Made by a program: the position numbers and the translations under genes. From Stanieria cyanosphaera PCC 7437 (lineage in GTDB: Bacteria; Cyanobacteriota; Cyanobacteriia; Cyanobacteriales; Xenococcaceae), in assembly GCF_000317575.1 (NCBI RefSeq), contig NC_019748.1, positions 3,120,501 to 3,184,500 on the forward strand: DNA of 64,000 nucleotides, in the 5' to 3' direction. This document shows positions 19,198 to 27,300 of the stretch, one piece after another (the first letter of the stretch is position 1; the number at the start of each line of letters is the position of its first letter). Below the pieces are notes generated by a model, which worked only from the letters and a program-made list of their open reading frames with translations, was not told the origin of the DNA and did no database searches.

Positions 19198-20127
19198 GTG
19201 AATAAAATATTTTTTAAATCAACTTTATTCTTATTGTTATCATCTATTGATTATTTTTATTTTGTTAATTTGGCTTCGGCAAATATCAAATCAAATTTTA
19301 AGTCTGCTGATTTGTCTTTTAAAAGTATTAATCAATTCGATGTTGAACGCACAAACAACTTAATAGCTGCTATCTACGGACAAGATGACCGAGTTGCTGT
19401 TTTAAATACAACTCAAACACCTTGGAATAATATTGCTAAACTTAAAATCAAATTTCCTGATGGTAAAGAATTCGTGAGTTCTGGGGCTGCCATAGATAGT
19501 ATCCATATCATTACGGCTGCTCATAATGTTTTTTTAAAAGATCATGGCGGAAAAGCTGATTTAAATTCAATCAGTGTAAGTTTTGACCAAGATAATGCAG
19601 TCAATGTAACTAAAATAAGAATTTTAGAAGGATGGACTAACGACGACAATTGGGAATTTAAAAATAACCAGTGGCAACCTATCAGTCATAAAGATGATAT
19701 TGCTTTACTTACTTTAGACCGTCCGTTGCAAGACTTTAATCAAGTTTTTAACTTAAAAACATTAGACCATTCTTCATTTTCTAAAATTAAAATTAATATT
19801 TCTGGATATCCAGATAACCCCAAAACTGCTTGGAAAAATCTTCCACTGAAGACTGCTTCTGGAAAAATTAGTTTTATTGATAATTATCAGTTTTTTTACA
19901 ATGAAACTCTTGATACTCAAAGAGGTCAAAGCGGTAGTCCCGTATGGTATTTTGACCCCAATACAGAAGCATATAATATTGTTGGCATTCACGTTCAAGG
20001 AAATAAATGGTTCAATGGAAATTTTTATAATGTAGCAACACAAATTACTGAGGAAAAACTAACTTTAATTCAAACTTGGATTCAAGAAGATTTACAAAAT
20101 TATAAACAAGAAGAAGAATTAGTTTGA
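19198..20127 (+). CDS. Secreted trypsin-like (V8-type) serine protease
   Basis: The protein has 309 residues and starts with GTG at 19198; the N-terminus is then a typical signal peptide (FKSTLFLLLSSIDYFYFVNLASA). The triad is readable: His in IITAAHNVF (~residue 107), Asp in KDDIALLTLDRPL (~165) and Ser in QRGQSGSPVWYF (~245). This matches the S1B glutamyl-endopeptidase/V8-like group, and the residue before the catalytic Ser region (FYNETLDTQRGQSGSP) fits too. A propeptide of ~40 residues may precede the catalytic domain. It lies alone, with AT-rich DNA on both sides, and its targets are unknown. Confidence 0.88.
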   Translation: MNKIFFKSTLFLLLSSIDYFYFVNLASANIKSNFKSADLSFKSINQFDVERTNNLIAAIYGQDDRVAVLNTTQTPWNNIAKLKIKFPDGKEFVSSGAAIDSIHIITAAHNVFLKDHGGKADLNSISVSFDQDNAVNVTKIRILEGWTNDDNWEFKNNQWQPISHKDDIALLTLDRPLQDFNQVFNLKTLDHSSFSKIKINISGYPDNPKTAWKNLPLKTASGKISFIDNYQFFYNETLDTQRGQSGSPVWYFDPNTEAYNIVGIHVQGNKWFNGNFYNVATQITEEKLTLIQTWIQEDLQNYKQEEELV

Positions 20128-20158
20128 CTTATTTTAGTATTTTTTTCATAAAAAAAAT

Positions 20159-20330
20159 ATATAGCGGTTCTCAGATTAATGAGAGACATTTCATTTTTGT
20201 GGTTGAGCGTTGATAGTTGAGACCTACAGTAGTGCGCTTCGCTTATGTTAATGGTTGATTATTAATTCCTAATAATTAGTAATTAGTAATTAGTAATGGT
20301 GTACCTCACCAAGAGCGAGAAAGGCTATAT
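20159..20330. mobile_element. MITE-like element, copy B
   Basis: A ~172-bp non-coding element. The left end ATATAGCGGTTCTCAG... faces the right end ...GAGAAAGGCTATAT as an imperfect inverted repeat, with GTACCTCACCAA just inside the right end as in copy A. TAGCGGTTCTCA at the left and GAGCGTTGATAGTTG inside are shared with copy C. The interior also carries a small tandem repeat of AATTAGT (20275-20300). The rest of the gap 20128-20550 contains the 37-bp repeat listed separately. Confidence 0.55.
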
Positions 20331-20468
20331 CTACAATCAAAATTTTTTATGAAATACTCAGTATTTATACCAGTTGTTTAATACTTAATTGTTATTTATA
20401 ACTGAATCATCAGTATAGTTTCGACTGTAAATTTCTCAATTGATAAAGTTTAGTCGCAAATTGATCTA

Positions 20469-20505
20469 TTAATTAGACTCTTCTTTTTTTATGAAGCGAT
20501 CGCTC
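20469..20505 (+). repeat. 37-bp direct repeat, upstream copy (vestigial exosortase start)
   Basis: This 37-bp segment matches 21250-21286 with one mismatch (A for G in the codon after ATGA). It contains an ATG at 20491 that reads MKRSLLL and then stops, a remnant of the exosortase N-terminus MRRSL. The two copies are 781 bp apart and bracket the two small genes. Confidence 0.8.
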
Positions 20506-20550
20506 TTGTTATAGTCTAAGATATAGACAAAATTGGCTTAAAAGTTAGAA

Positions 20551-20892
20551 ATGGCTCGTTTATCTCCAGAAATTCAACTAAAAATCACTAATCTGACCGA
20601 ACAAATTTTAGATGTTATTGATGAAGCGAGAAAAGCAGAATTTTTGTTAATAGAACGTTTTGGAGAAAACGAAACAACGATAATCGCTTTAGATGAATTA
20701 GCAGAAATAGCACAACAAGCAGCCGATTTATATTCTCAACTATCTACGCTAAGGATTAGAATTGCCGAAGCTCAACCTTCGATTAGCTCTGATATGCTAA
20801 AGTTATTGAAAGATAGAATCGCAATAATTCAAAATCGAATACCTGCATTGCAAAGAAGTACTCAAGAAATTAATTTAGATTGGGGTATATAA
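20551..20892 (+). CDS. Small helical protein of unknown function (exosortase-linked)
   Basis: A 113-residue protein that is almost entirely helical by composition, with heptad-like spacing (EIQLKITNLTEQILDVIDEA, LAEIAQQAADLYSQLSTLRI). No signal, membrane segment or known motif is seen. The stop codon TAA overlaps the next ATG by one base (TAATG, 20890-20894), so the two genes are translationally coupled. It lies between the two copies of a 37-bp repeat ahead of the cyanoexosortase gene. A coiled-coil partner of the downstream small protein is a reasonable guess only. Confidence 0.6.
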   Translation: MARLSPEIQLKITNLTEQILDVIDEARKAEFLLIERFGENETTIIALDELAEIAQQAADLYSQLSTLRIRIAEAQPSISSDMLKLLKDRIAIIQNRIPALQRSTQEINLDWGI

Positions 20893-21083
20893 TGAGTGAG
20901 TTCACCAAGATGCCATCTTTGGGACAAGTAAAACAAACAGTGGTTAACTCTCGTCGTCGTCGTCAGGAATTAGAATTAGCTTGTTTAGAGTTAGAAGACT
21001 TAATTTTAAAAATAGAAGTTGAGAATATTCAACAACGCCAGCAGCAGTTAAACAAAGTATTAAATCTTTCTAATCCAATCTGA
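20892..21083 (+). CDS. Very small helical protein of unknown function
   Basis: I use the ATG at 20892 (63 residues, MSEFTKMPSLGQ...) because it overlaps the stop of the previous gene as TAATG; the in-frame TTG at 20880 is less likely. The protein is helical and charged, with SRRRRQELELACLELEDLI in the middle and a Q-rich stretch (IQQRQQQLNKVL) near the end. No known family. It is coupled to the 113-residue gene, which supports both being real. Confidence 0.55.
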   Translation: MSEFTKMPSLGQVKQTVVNSRRRRQELELACLELEDLILKIEVENIQQRQQQLNKVLNLSNPI

Positions 21084-21249
21084 AAGCTTTTCCAAGTATT
21101 TAAAGCAAGGATCAATACAAAACATTCATCTCAAAGCGATCGCATCGATTCTGATAAAATTATTACTATTATTAAATATCATCTTGACACTTTGGACATT
21201 TTATTGTCTAAGAGTTAAAATTTTGTTCGTTTCGTAGCGAGTTTATTTC

Positions 21250-21286
21250 TTAATTAGACTCTTCTTTTTTTATGAGGCGATCGCTC
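21250..21286 (+). repeat. 37-bp direct repeat, downstream copy spanning the exosortase start
   Basis: The second copy of the repeat at 20469-20505. It covers the 22 bp before the exosortase ATG (21272) and its first five codons, including a HIP1 site. Confidence 0.8.
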
Positions 21287-22138
21287 AAAACTAATCAATT
21301 TTGGTTTTATGCTAGTCTGATTAGCTTGGCAGTTTTTTATCTAACTTTAACCTGGAAAAATACCCAGAATGTTGACTTTATAGTAACTAACTCCTTGTTT
21401 TGGGGAGCAATTTTTTTATTATTATGGCGAAAGCGCAAGCAATTTAGTTTTGGTAGTGATTTTTTTTCGACTACTTTTGGATTATTTTTATTAACAATTG
21501 TCCTGATTAAAAGTGTTTCTCTTGTTTGGTTTGAATCATTATTTTTTTTACCTCTAACTCCTTTTTTCGGATTTTTAGGTCTAATTGCGATCGCTTTTGG
21601 CTTGAAAGAATTAAGAAAATATTGGTGGGAGTTATTACTATCAGGGGTACTATTTTTTCCATCAGATACTCTAGGATGGTGGTTCAATAGATTGTTTCAA
21701 ATTCAGATAATGACGGCAAAACTTGCTAATTATCTGCTCTACTATTTTGGATTTAATACAATTAGTCAAAACTATAATATTGTGCTGCACTTGCCTGAGC
21801 AAGGATATTTTACTGCTTCAGTAAATTATTCTTGTACGGGAGTTTCAATGATTATCTTGATGTTTAAACTTGCTTTATTGTTAGAGAGTTTGGTTATGAT
21901 GAAGCAGTTACAACGCTTTCTTTTTCCAACTGCTGCTGTGATGATTGGATTTTTTCTTGGTACGATTAGAGTTACTATTATGACTGTATTGTTACCAGAA
22001 CCAGACAAATTTACTTATTGGCACGGTACAGAAGGAGCGCAAATTTTTTCCACATTGGCAATTGTAATTTTTTCAAGTTTTTGTTACTTACAACTTAAAG
22101 AACAAAAATTCAATTCTCTCACTCGAACTCGGAATTAA
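21272..22138 (+). CDS. crtA: Cyanoexosortase A
   Basis: A 288-residue multi-pass membrane protein of the exosortase/archaeosortase superfamily, which cleaves and sorts proteins with C-terminal PEP-CTERM-type signals. Around eight hydrophobic segments are visible. The catalytic set is readable: Cys188 in VNYSCTGVSMI, Arg233 in GTIRVTIM and His251 in YWHGTEGAQ. The next two genes are its usual companions, which supports type A. No PEP-CTERM substrate is apparent in this window. The symbol is the one used for cyanoexosortase A and is unrelated to carotenoid crtA. The start codon lies in a 37-bp repeat whose second copy is 781 bp upstream. Confidence 0.88.
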   Translation: MRRSLKTNQFWFYASLISLAVFYLTLTWKNTQNVDFIVTNSLFWGAIFLLLWRKRKQFSFGSDFFSTTFGLFLLTIVLIKSVSLVWFESLFFLPLTPFFGFLGLIAIAFGLKELRKYWWELLLSGVLFFPSDTLGWWFNRLFQIQIMTAKLANYLLYYFGFNTISQNYNIVLHLPEQGYFTASVNYSCTGVSMIILMFKLALLLESLVMMKQLQRFLFPTAAVMIGFFLGTIRVTIMTVLLPEPDKFTYWHGTEGAQIFSTLAIVIFSSFCYLQLKEQKFNSLTRTRN

Positions 22139-22196
22139 CTTCATTTTCTCCTCAAACTTAATGTAGTTAATACTTAATACAAATAATTAATTTCTT

Positions 22197-22880
22197 ATGC
22201 TTGCTCGAATTCAATGGCAAACTAGTTTACTAGCTACCACTTGTCTTACCATTACTCTACTAACAATTTATTCATGGTTTAGCCCAACTGCAGGCAAACG
22301 TGAAGTTAAAGGTTTTACATTTCCCAATCAAATTAATCTTAAATCTTGGCAGTTAATTAAAACTGAATCTTTGCCTTTAAATCATGTTAAAACATTCCAG
22401 CCAAGCGATCGCATTAGGGCGGAAAAACATTACATTTATTTTAAAAATGGTGTTCCTTTAGAGATTAAGATGCGTTATGTAGTCGGTACTAAAGGCAACA
22501 TAATCGAACTAATCAACCAACAAACATCTATACCAAAACAACTTCTAGAAAATGCAGATTTAGAAAAAATTCCAGGAGTTGGTTATCACATCTTATTTAG
22601 TCATGACGAGCGTGCTTATCTCAGTACTTGTATTAACTCTCGTGGTTATACAACTGTTACTCCTCAACAATTTTCCCATAATCGTTATAGTCAGGATCTA
22701 AAGTTTAGTTTGCTCTTGCCTTGGCTGCAAGGAAAAGATAGTTTCAGAGATTTAAGATGTCTTTGGGTGCAATTATCAATTCCTATGAAAGAATCTACTG
22801 CTTCAGAAGCTTATCAAACTCTTACAAACGTCTGGATCAATTGGTATGATTGGTGGCAGCTTCGCTTTCCTAAGCTCTAA
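22197..22880 (+). CDS. Cyanoexosortase A system-associated protein
   Basis: A 227-residue protein with an N-terminal membrane segment (LLATTCLTITLLTIYSWF, residues ~11-28) and a soluble, presumably periplasmic domain (VKGFTFPNQINLKSWQLIKT, then HYIYFKNGVPLEIKMRYVVG). Two cysteines (in YLSTCINSRGY and LRCLW) might pair. This architecture, directly after cyanoexosortase A, is that of the exosortase-associated (EpsI/DUF3485-like) companion. The exact role of the companion is not established. It lies 58 bp after crtA and 56 bp before the HpsJ-like gene, likely one transcript. Confidence 0.8.
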   Translation: MLARIQWQTSLLATTCLTITLLTIYSWFSPTAGKREVKGFTFPNQINLKSWQLIKTESLPLNHVKTFQPSDRIRAEKHYIYFKNGVPLEIKMRYVVGTKGNIIELINQQTSIPKQLLENADLEKIPGVGYHILFSHDERAYLSTCINSRGYTTVTPQQFSHNRYSQDLKFSLLLPWLQGKDSFRDLRCLWVQLSIPMKESTASEAYQTLTNVWINWYDWWQLRFPKL

Positions 22881-22936
22881 ATTTTTTTTTGCGAGTATAC
22901 TTTGGTTGATTGTTGCCGTATTTACTTTAAATAATT

Positions 22937-23635
22937 ATGCAGTCACCTAATCAAGAATTTTTTACATTTTCGTTAATTAGACTTGTAGGCTATGGACTAT
23001 TAGGACTAACTTTTATTGATTTTATTAGTATTATTCTACCTTTACAGTTAATGAATTCTGTTTGGGAATTGCAAACGATGGGAGCTTTTATTGAGCGTAT
23101 TCCCGTTCCTTTGTTGGGTATAGCTTTTATCTATTACGGAGAAAGAAATTATCGAGCGCCGATTGAAAATTTACTCCTGCGATGGCTTTCTTATTTTTCT
23201 TTAATCTTAGCTATTTTCTTTTTGTTAATGGTTCCTTTGGGAATTAATAATACTGTTCGTATCGAGCTTACCAATAACGCAGTTATTAACCGAGAGCTAG
23301 TTGCCAAAGTCGAACAAATCGACAAGTTTAGAAACAAAATGACAGCAGCTAACTCATCAGCAGAAATTCAAGCTATCCTTCAAAAACAGTCTTATCAAGG
23401 TAAACTTCCTGATAAAATCAATGCTCAAGAAATCAAAGAGCAGATTATTTTAGAGCTTAATAACACTGAAAAAGATTTAAGAAAAGAAATAGAAGCAGTT
23501 CGTTCTAAAAAACGTTGGGATTTACTCAAAAAGTCAATTAAATGGAATTTAGGCGCTTTAGTTGCTAGTTGTTTATTTTTTGTCATCTGGAAAGATACTC
23601 TGTGGGCTAGATTGGAACGACGTGAAGACGATTGA
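22937..23635 (+). CDS. HpsJ-like membrane protein
   Basis: A 232-residue protein with three or four membrane segments in the first half (LVGYGLLGLTFIDFISIILP, VPLLGIAFIYYGERNY, YFSLILAIFFLLMVPLGI), a charged helical middle (residues ~105-195, ELVAKVEQIDKFRNKMTAAN) and one last segment (LGALVASCLFFVIW). The W-E-L-Q-T-M-G-A-F-I-E-R-I-P motif is typical of HpsJ-like proteins found next to cyanoexosortase A. HpsJ was named from the hormogonium polysaccharide locus of Nostoc. A scaffold role at the membrane is inference. Confidence 0.78.
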   Translation: MQSPNQEFFTFSLIRLVGYGLLGLTFIDFISIILPLQLMNSVWELQTMGAFIERIPVPLLGIAFIYYGERNYRAPIENLLLRWLSYFSLILAIFFLLMVPLGINNTVRIELTNNAVINRELVAKVEQIDKFRNKMTAANSSAEIQAILQKQSYQGKLPDKINAQEIKEQIILELNNTEKDLRKEIEAVRSKKRWDLLKKSIKWNLGALVASCLFFVIWKDTLWARLERREDD

Positions 23636-23662
23636 GCATCAGTAATTTTGATTTAAATTGAT

Positions 23663-24238
23663 TTACTTTACTTTGAAACTAGCACCTGTGTAACCAGTCA
23701 TCATCCACAATAATGCACGACAAGCATCCCGCATCACAACTAACCTAGATTCAGGCAATTCTTTGGAAGGTAATGAAATTGAGGTAAAAGTAATACCATG
23801 ACTTCCTAACACAAAAAAAGCGATCGCTCTAGCTCTACTCATGTGAAAATCAGAAGTAATTAAATATAGGTGTTTGATCTGATGTTTTTGAAAGTCTTTG
23901 ACTAAACTTGTAAAATTGGTGACAGTATCAACTGCTCGTCTATCTAAATAAAACCTAGTTTCAGCAATACCAGCCTCACGAAAGATTTGACGAACAACAG
24001 AATTAGGACTACCTGTAGAAACCCAAATCAGTAAATTGGGGTGAGTTTGAGCCAAGTTGGCAGTAAATTCTTCTCTGTCTCTTCCTCCGCCCAGAGTAAG
24101 AATAGCTTGAGGTTGAGGAAATCGATAGCGAGCGATCGCAAGTCGAACAGGAATTGAACCTAATATAATTATGATGATAGTAATTCCCACAAGACTGAGA
24201 AAAAGCCATGACTTCATTTTGATTGACTTAGGTTTCAT
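23663..24238 (-). CDS. YdcF/DUF218 family envelope protein
   Basis: A 191-residue protein with one N-terminal membrane anchor (SWLFLSLVGITIIIIILGSI) and a DUF218 domain. The signatures are PQAILTLGGGRDREEF near the start, WVSTGSPNSVVRQIFREAGI, and YLITSDFHMSRARAIAFF. Family members such as YdcF and SanA are membrane-attached proteins whose biochemical role is poorly known; SanA is linked to envelope barrier function. It converges on the HpsJ-like gene with a 27-bp gap. Confidence 0.82.
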   Translation of the reverse strand: MKPKSIKMKSWLFLSLVGITIIIIILGSIPVRLAIARYRFPQPQAILTLGGGRDREEFTANLAQTHPNLLIWVSTGSPNSVVRQIFREAGIAETRFYLDRRAVDTVTNFTSLVKDFQKHQIKHLYLITSDFHMSRARAIAFFVLGSHGITFTSISLPSKELPESRLVVMRDACRALLWMMTGYTGASFKVK

Positions 24239-24352
24239 GAGCGAGCTTTTTCTTGAAATTGTATTGGTTTTATTTTTAATTATGGTTGAACCAAATCACA
24301 ATTGTAGAATGATGGTAACTACTAAGGTAAAGTTTAAATTTGTTTAACTGAA

Positions 24353-25972
24353 TCAAAAGTTAAAGCTAGTCCGAATGTGTCCTACCCATTGAGTAGCGTT
24401 GTCGCTGTCGTTTTCAGGATTAATTACGGCCCAAACACCGGGAGTAATCGCAATATTATCGTTGAGTCGGAAACGATAAAATGTTTCGAGATGATAGGCA
24501 TGATCCGATTCATCCTGAACATCACTTTCAGTTATGAAGGGTGGTAATCCTACTAAAATTCCTCCCAAATTTCCCTCACCACCTAGATCGGGAAAAGTCA
24601 AACCAACTGCTCCATACCAGATATCTGCGCTATCATCGTCATTGACAAATTGAGTGTTTACCACTTCTGTACCATCAACAAAATTGCTTAACCCCGCTCC
24701 ATGCGCTCGCGCTTGAACATAACCACCCCATCCATGAATCTGAAACTTCGGCGTAATTTGATAGAAACCTTGTACAGTATAGAAATCTCCAGAAGTAGCA
24801 ATATTGTCTCCAAAGGGTTGAATTGCCAAAAAACTTCCCGTATCACTCATTAAATTAGTTTTTCCTTGAGGATAGTAAGAATGAGAATAGGCAAAACCAA
24901 TTGCTGCATTTTCACCTTTCCAAGCTAATTGAGCTAAAGCGTGATAAGTCCCATTGAATAAGCCATTGCCTTCTTCTGGGTTGTTGGCATCACCAGCTAC
25001 ATATCCAACAGACAATTCAAGATTATCGATAATTTGCCAGTTAATTCCTGCACCACCACCACCTCGACGATAGAGGGGGTTATATTCTCCAAATTTGGAA
25101 GGAATACCTAAACCATCATCAGCAATACCTGGTGGAGTAAGTGTATCTACCAAATCTGTATAACCAATGCCTACAGGGCCTCCTCTAAGAGCTATGTTGT
25201 CAGTAAGGGGAGTAAAGTACCACAGGTGAGGGATTTGTACTTGATTATCAGAATCATCGTCATAGTTAAGCCTCACCATATTAGTTCCCGTTAGAGGAGC
25301 GATCGCATCAAAATTGCCAACCTGAAGTCTGGTTCTCAAAACATCGCTGCCTGTAAAGCTACTTTCGAGATTGAGGCGAATTCTGTAAGCTAAACGAGTT
25401 TGAGTATCATCATTATCACCATCTACGGCATCGCCAAAAGTGTCATCAACTGACCAGATTACCTGACCTAGTAGTTTAGTTGTAGTAGAAAACTGATGAT
25501 CTTCGAGGAAAGCAGTACGCTCTTCAATATCATCGACTCTTCCTCTCAAGGTTGCTAATTCCGCTTCAAAATCTTGTGTCAGTCGTTTGATTGCATCAAG
25601 GTCTTCCCGTGCTACTGTTTCAGAAGACGCAATTAAACGCTCGATTTGATTTAAACAAGCATTTAAGCCTGCTGCAAATTCATAACGAGTTATTGCTCGG
25701 TTACCTCGATAGGTCTGATTTGGATAACCGACAATACAGCCATAGCGTTCTACTAAAGTTTGTAAAGCTTGATAAGCCCAATCAGTTGGCTCAACATCTC
25801 TTAATTGAGAAACCGATGTTAATTGGGACATTGAAGCGTTAGATTCAAGCAAATAAATTTGCTGATTTTGTTCAACTAATTGATTGTCATCTGGTGCTGC
25901 TAGAGCAGGTGTAATTTCTCCCAAAATACAACCAGAACACGTTATTAATGGTGCGGTTATAGCTTTGGGCAA
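24353..25972 (-). CDS. SLH-OprB type porin, 5'-truncated
   Basis: A cyanobacterial outer-membrane porin. An SLH domain (LRDVEPTDWAYQALQTLVER ... AITRYEFAAGLNAC, ~residues 57-110) precedes a coiled coil (LTQDFEAELATLRGRVDDIE, ~residues 130-155) and an OprB-like barrel ending in TSFNF. Such porins pass small solutes or iron and bind peptidoglycan through the SLH domain. The 5' end is abnormal. The frame opens only at a TTG, and the first ~16 residues are the antisense of a sugar-transporter gene; the native signal survives only as its tail (ITPALAAP). The first in-frame ATG, at 25831, lies inside the SLH region. Without a normal start and signal peptide the product may not be exported. Confidence 0.82.
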   Translation of the reverse strand: MPKAITAPLITCSGCILGEITPALAAPDDNQLVEQNQQIYLLESNASMSQLTSVSQLRDVEPTDWAYQALQTLVERYGCIVGYPNQTYRGNRAITRYEFAAGLNACLNQIERLIASSETVAREDLDAIKRLTQDFEAELATLRGRVDDIEERTAFLEDHQFSTTTKLLGQVIWSVDDTFGDAVDGDNDDTQTRLAYRIRLNLESSFTGSDVLRTRLQVGNFDAIAPLTGTNMVRLNYDDDSDNQVQIPHLWYFTPLTDNIALRGGPVGIGYTDLVDTLTPPGIADDGLGIPSKFGEYNPLYRRGGGGAGINWQIIDNLELSVGYVAGDANNPEEGNGLFNGTYHALAQLAWKGENAAIGFAYSHSYYPQGKTNLMSDTGSFLAIQPFGDNIATSGDFYTVQGFYQITPKFQIHGWGGYVQARAHGAGLSNFVDGTEVVNTQFVNDDDSADIWYGAVGLTFPDLGGEGNLGGILVGLPPFITESDVQDESDHAYHLETFYRFRLNDNIAITPGVWAVINPENDSDNATQWVGHIRTSFNF

Positions 25973-27240
25973 TTACTTTAATGCAAGTAGTTTAGCGATC
26001 GGTCTAGCAGTATCCTTAGCATTACTAGGCTCTGCGATCGGTGCGTTTTTCGCAGGTCAAATTGCCGATCGCTATGGTCGTTTAAAGACTATGATTATTG
26101 CTTCAATTTTGTTTACCATCAGTGCAATTGGTTCGGGCATTCCTGTAAATATTGAATTTTTTATCTTTTGGCGGATCTTAGGTGGAATAGGAGTTGGTGC
26201 TGCTAGCGTGATTGCTCCTGCTTATATTGCCGAAGTATCTCCTGCCAAATATAGAGGACGCTTAGGTTCACTACAACAGTTGGCAATTGTCGTAGGAATT
26301 TTTATTGCTTTACTAAGTAACTATGTTATTGCGCTGATGGCTGGTTCAGCAGACAATCCTTGGTTATTTGGTTTAGAAGCTTGGCGTTGGATGTTTTGGA
26401 CAGAAATTCCGCCTGCCATTCTCTATGGAGTTTTTGCCTTAGTCATTCCTGAATCACCTCGATACTTAGTAGCTCAAGGTAAAGAACAAGAAGCAGCTCG
26501 TATTTTAGCTAAAGTTGAAGGCGGAGATGTAAATACAAGAATTGGAGAAATTCGCTCTACGGTATTACGGGAACGCAAACCCCAACTATCAGATCTTTTA
26601 ACCAGAAAAGGTGGACTTTTACCTATCGTTTGGTTAGGAATGGGACTATCGGTGCTGCAACAGTTTGTTGGTATTAATGTCATTTTCTATTACAGCAGCG
26701 TTCTTTGGAGAGCAGTCGGATTTACTGAACAAGATGCTCTTTGGGTCACAGTGATTACTGGTTTAATTAATATCTTGACCACCTTTATCGCGATCGCGAC
26801 AGTAGACAAATTTGGTCGCAAACCACTGCTATTACTTGGTTCAATTGGCATGACTATTACATTAGGAACAATGTCAGGTATTTTTGGTTCTGCACCCATC
26901 GTTAATGGACAACCAAATTTAACTGGTTCAGGCGGTTTGAGTGATTGCATTAATAGCTGCTAACTTATACGTTGTTTGTTTTGGATTCTCTTGGGGGCCA
27001 TTAGTTTGGGTTCTCTTAGGAGAAATGTTTAATAATAAGATTCGTGGGGCTGCTTTAGCAGTTGCAGCATCAGTTCAATGGATTGCTAATTTCATAGTTT
27101 CGACAACCTTTCCTCCACTCTTAGGTACGGTTGGTTTAGGTTTCGCTTACGGTTTGTACGCAACTGCTGCTGCCATCTCAATCTTTTTTGTAATCTTTTT
27201 AGTTAAAGAAACTAAAGGCAAAACCCTTGAACAAATGTAG
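25939..27240 (+). pseudogene. Sugar porter (MFS) gene, 5'-truncated and frameshifted
   Basis: From 25941 the frame matches the sugar porter family (VINGAVIALGNYFN, FFAGQIADRYGRLKTM, GGIGVGAASVIAPAYIAEVSP, FALVIPESPRYL, LLQQFVGINVIFYYSSVLW with CUG-type variation, DKFGRKPLLLLGS). The first membrane helix up to the usual GFDT is absent and is replaced by the antisense of the porin's signal region. At 26940 the frame breaks: GSGG is followed by out-of-frame sequence, and the remainder (IALIAANLYVVCFGFSWGP ... KETKGKTLEQM) continues from 26941 in another frame. Removing one base (the A at 26940) would restore it. Two independent lesions make it non-functional unless the shift is a sequencing error. 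Confidence 0.88.
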
Positions 27241-27248
27241 AAAAAAAA

Positions 27249-27274
27249 TAGGGGTAATTCATCAATTGCCCCTA
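27249..27274 (-). terminator. Rho-independent terminator for the KaiB-like gene
   Basis: TAGGGG-t-AATT-catc-AATT-g-CCCCTA forms a strong hairpin. On the minus strand it is followed by a run of eight T (27241-27248), so it terminates the minus-strand KaiB-like gene. The same palindrome type is a frequent small repeat in cyanobacterial genomes. Confidence 0.75.
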
Positions 27275-27300
27275 CCCAAAAACCTTTGATTTGTTTACAG

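Noticed and set aside
20275-20300. Tandem AATTAGT run as a possible CRISPR or short array
   Set aside because: Only three or four units of 7-8 bp without spacers; a simple tandem repeat inside MITE copy B.
21337-21687. 116-codon antisense frame inside cyanoexosortase A
   Set aside because: Composition is that of antisense membrane-protein sequence; no start context and no domain.
24353-25972. Porin with a lipoprotein-type signal based on the cysteines near its N-terminus
   Set aside because: Those residues come from antisense transporter sequence, and the spacing does not form a proper lipobox.
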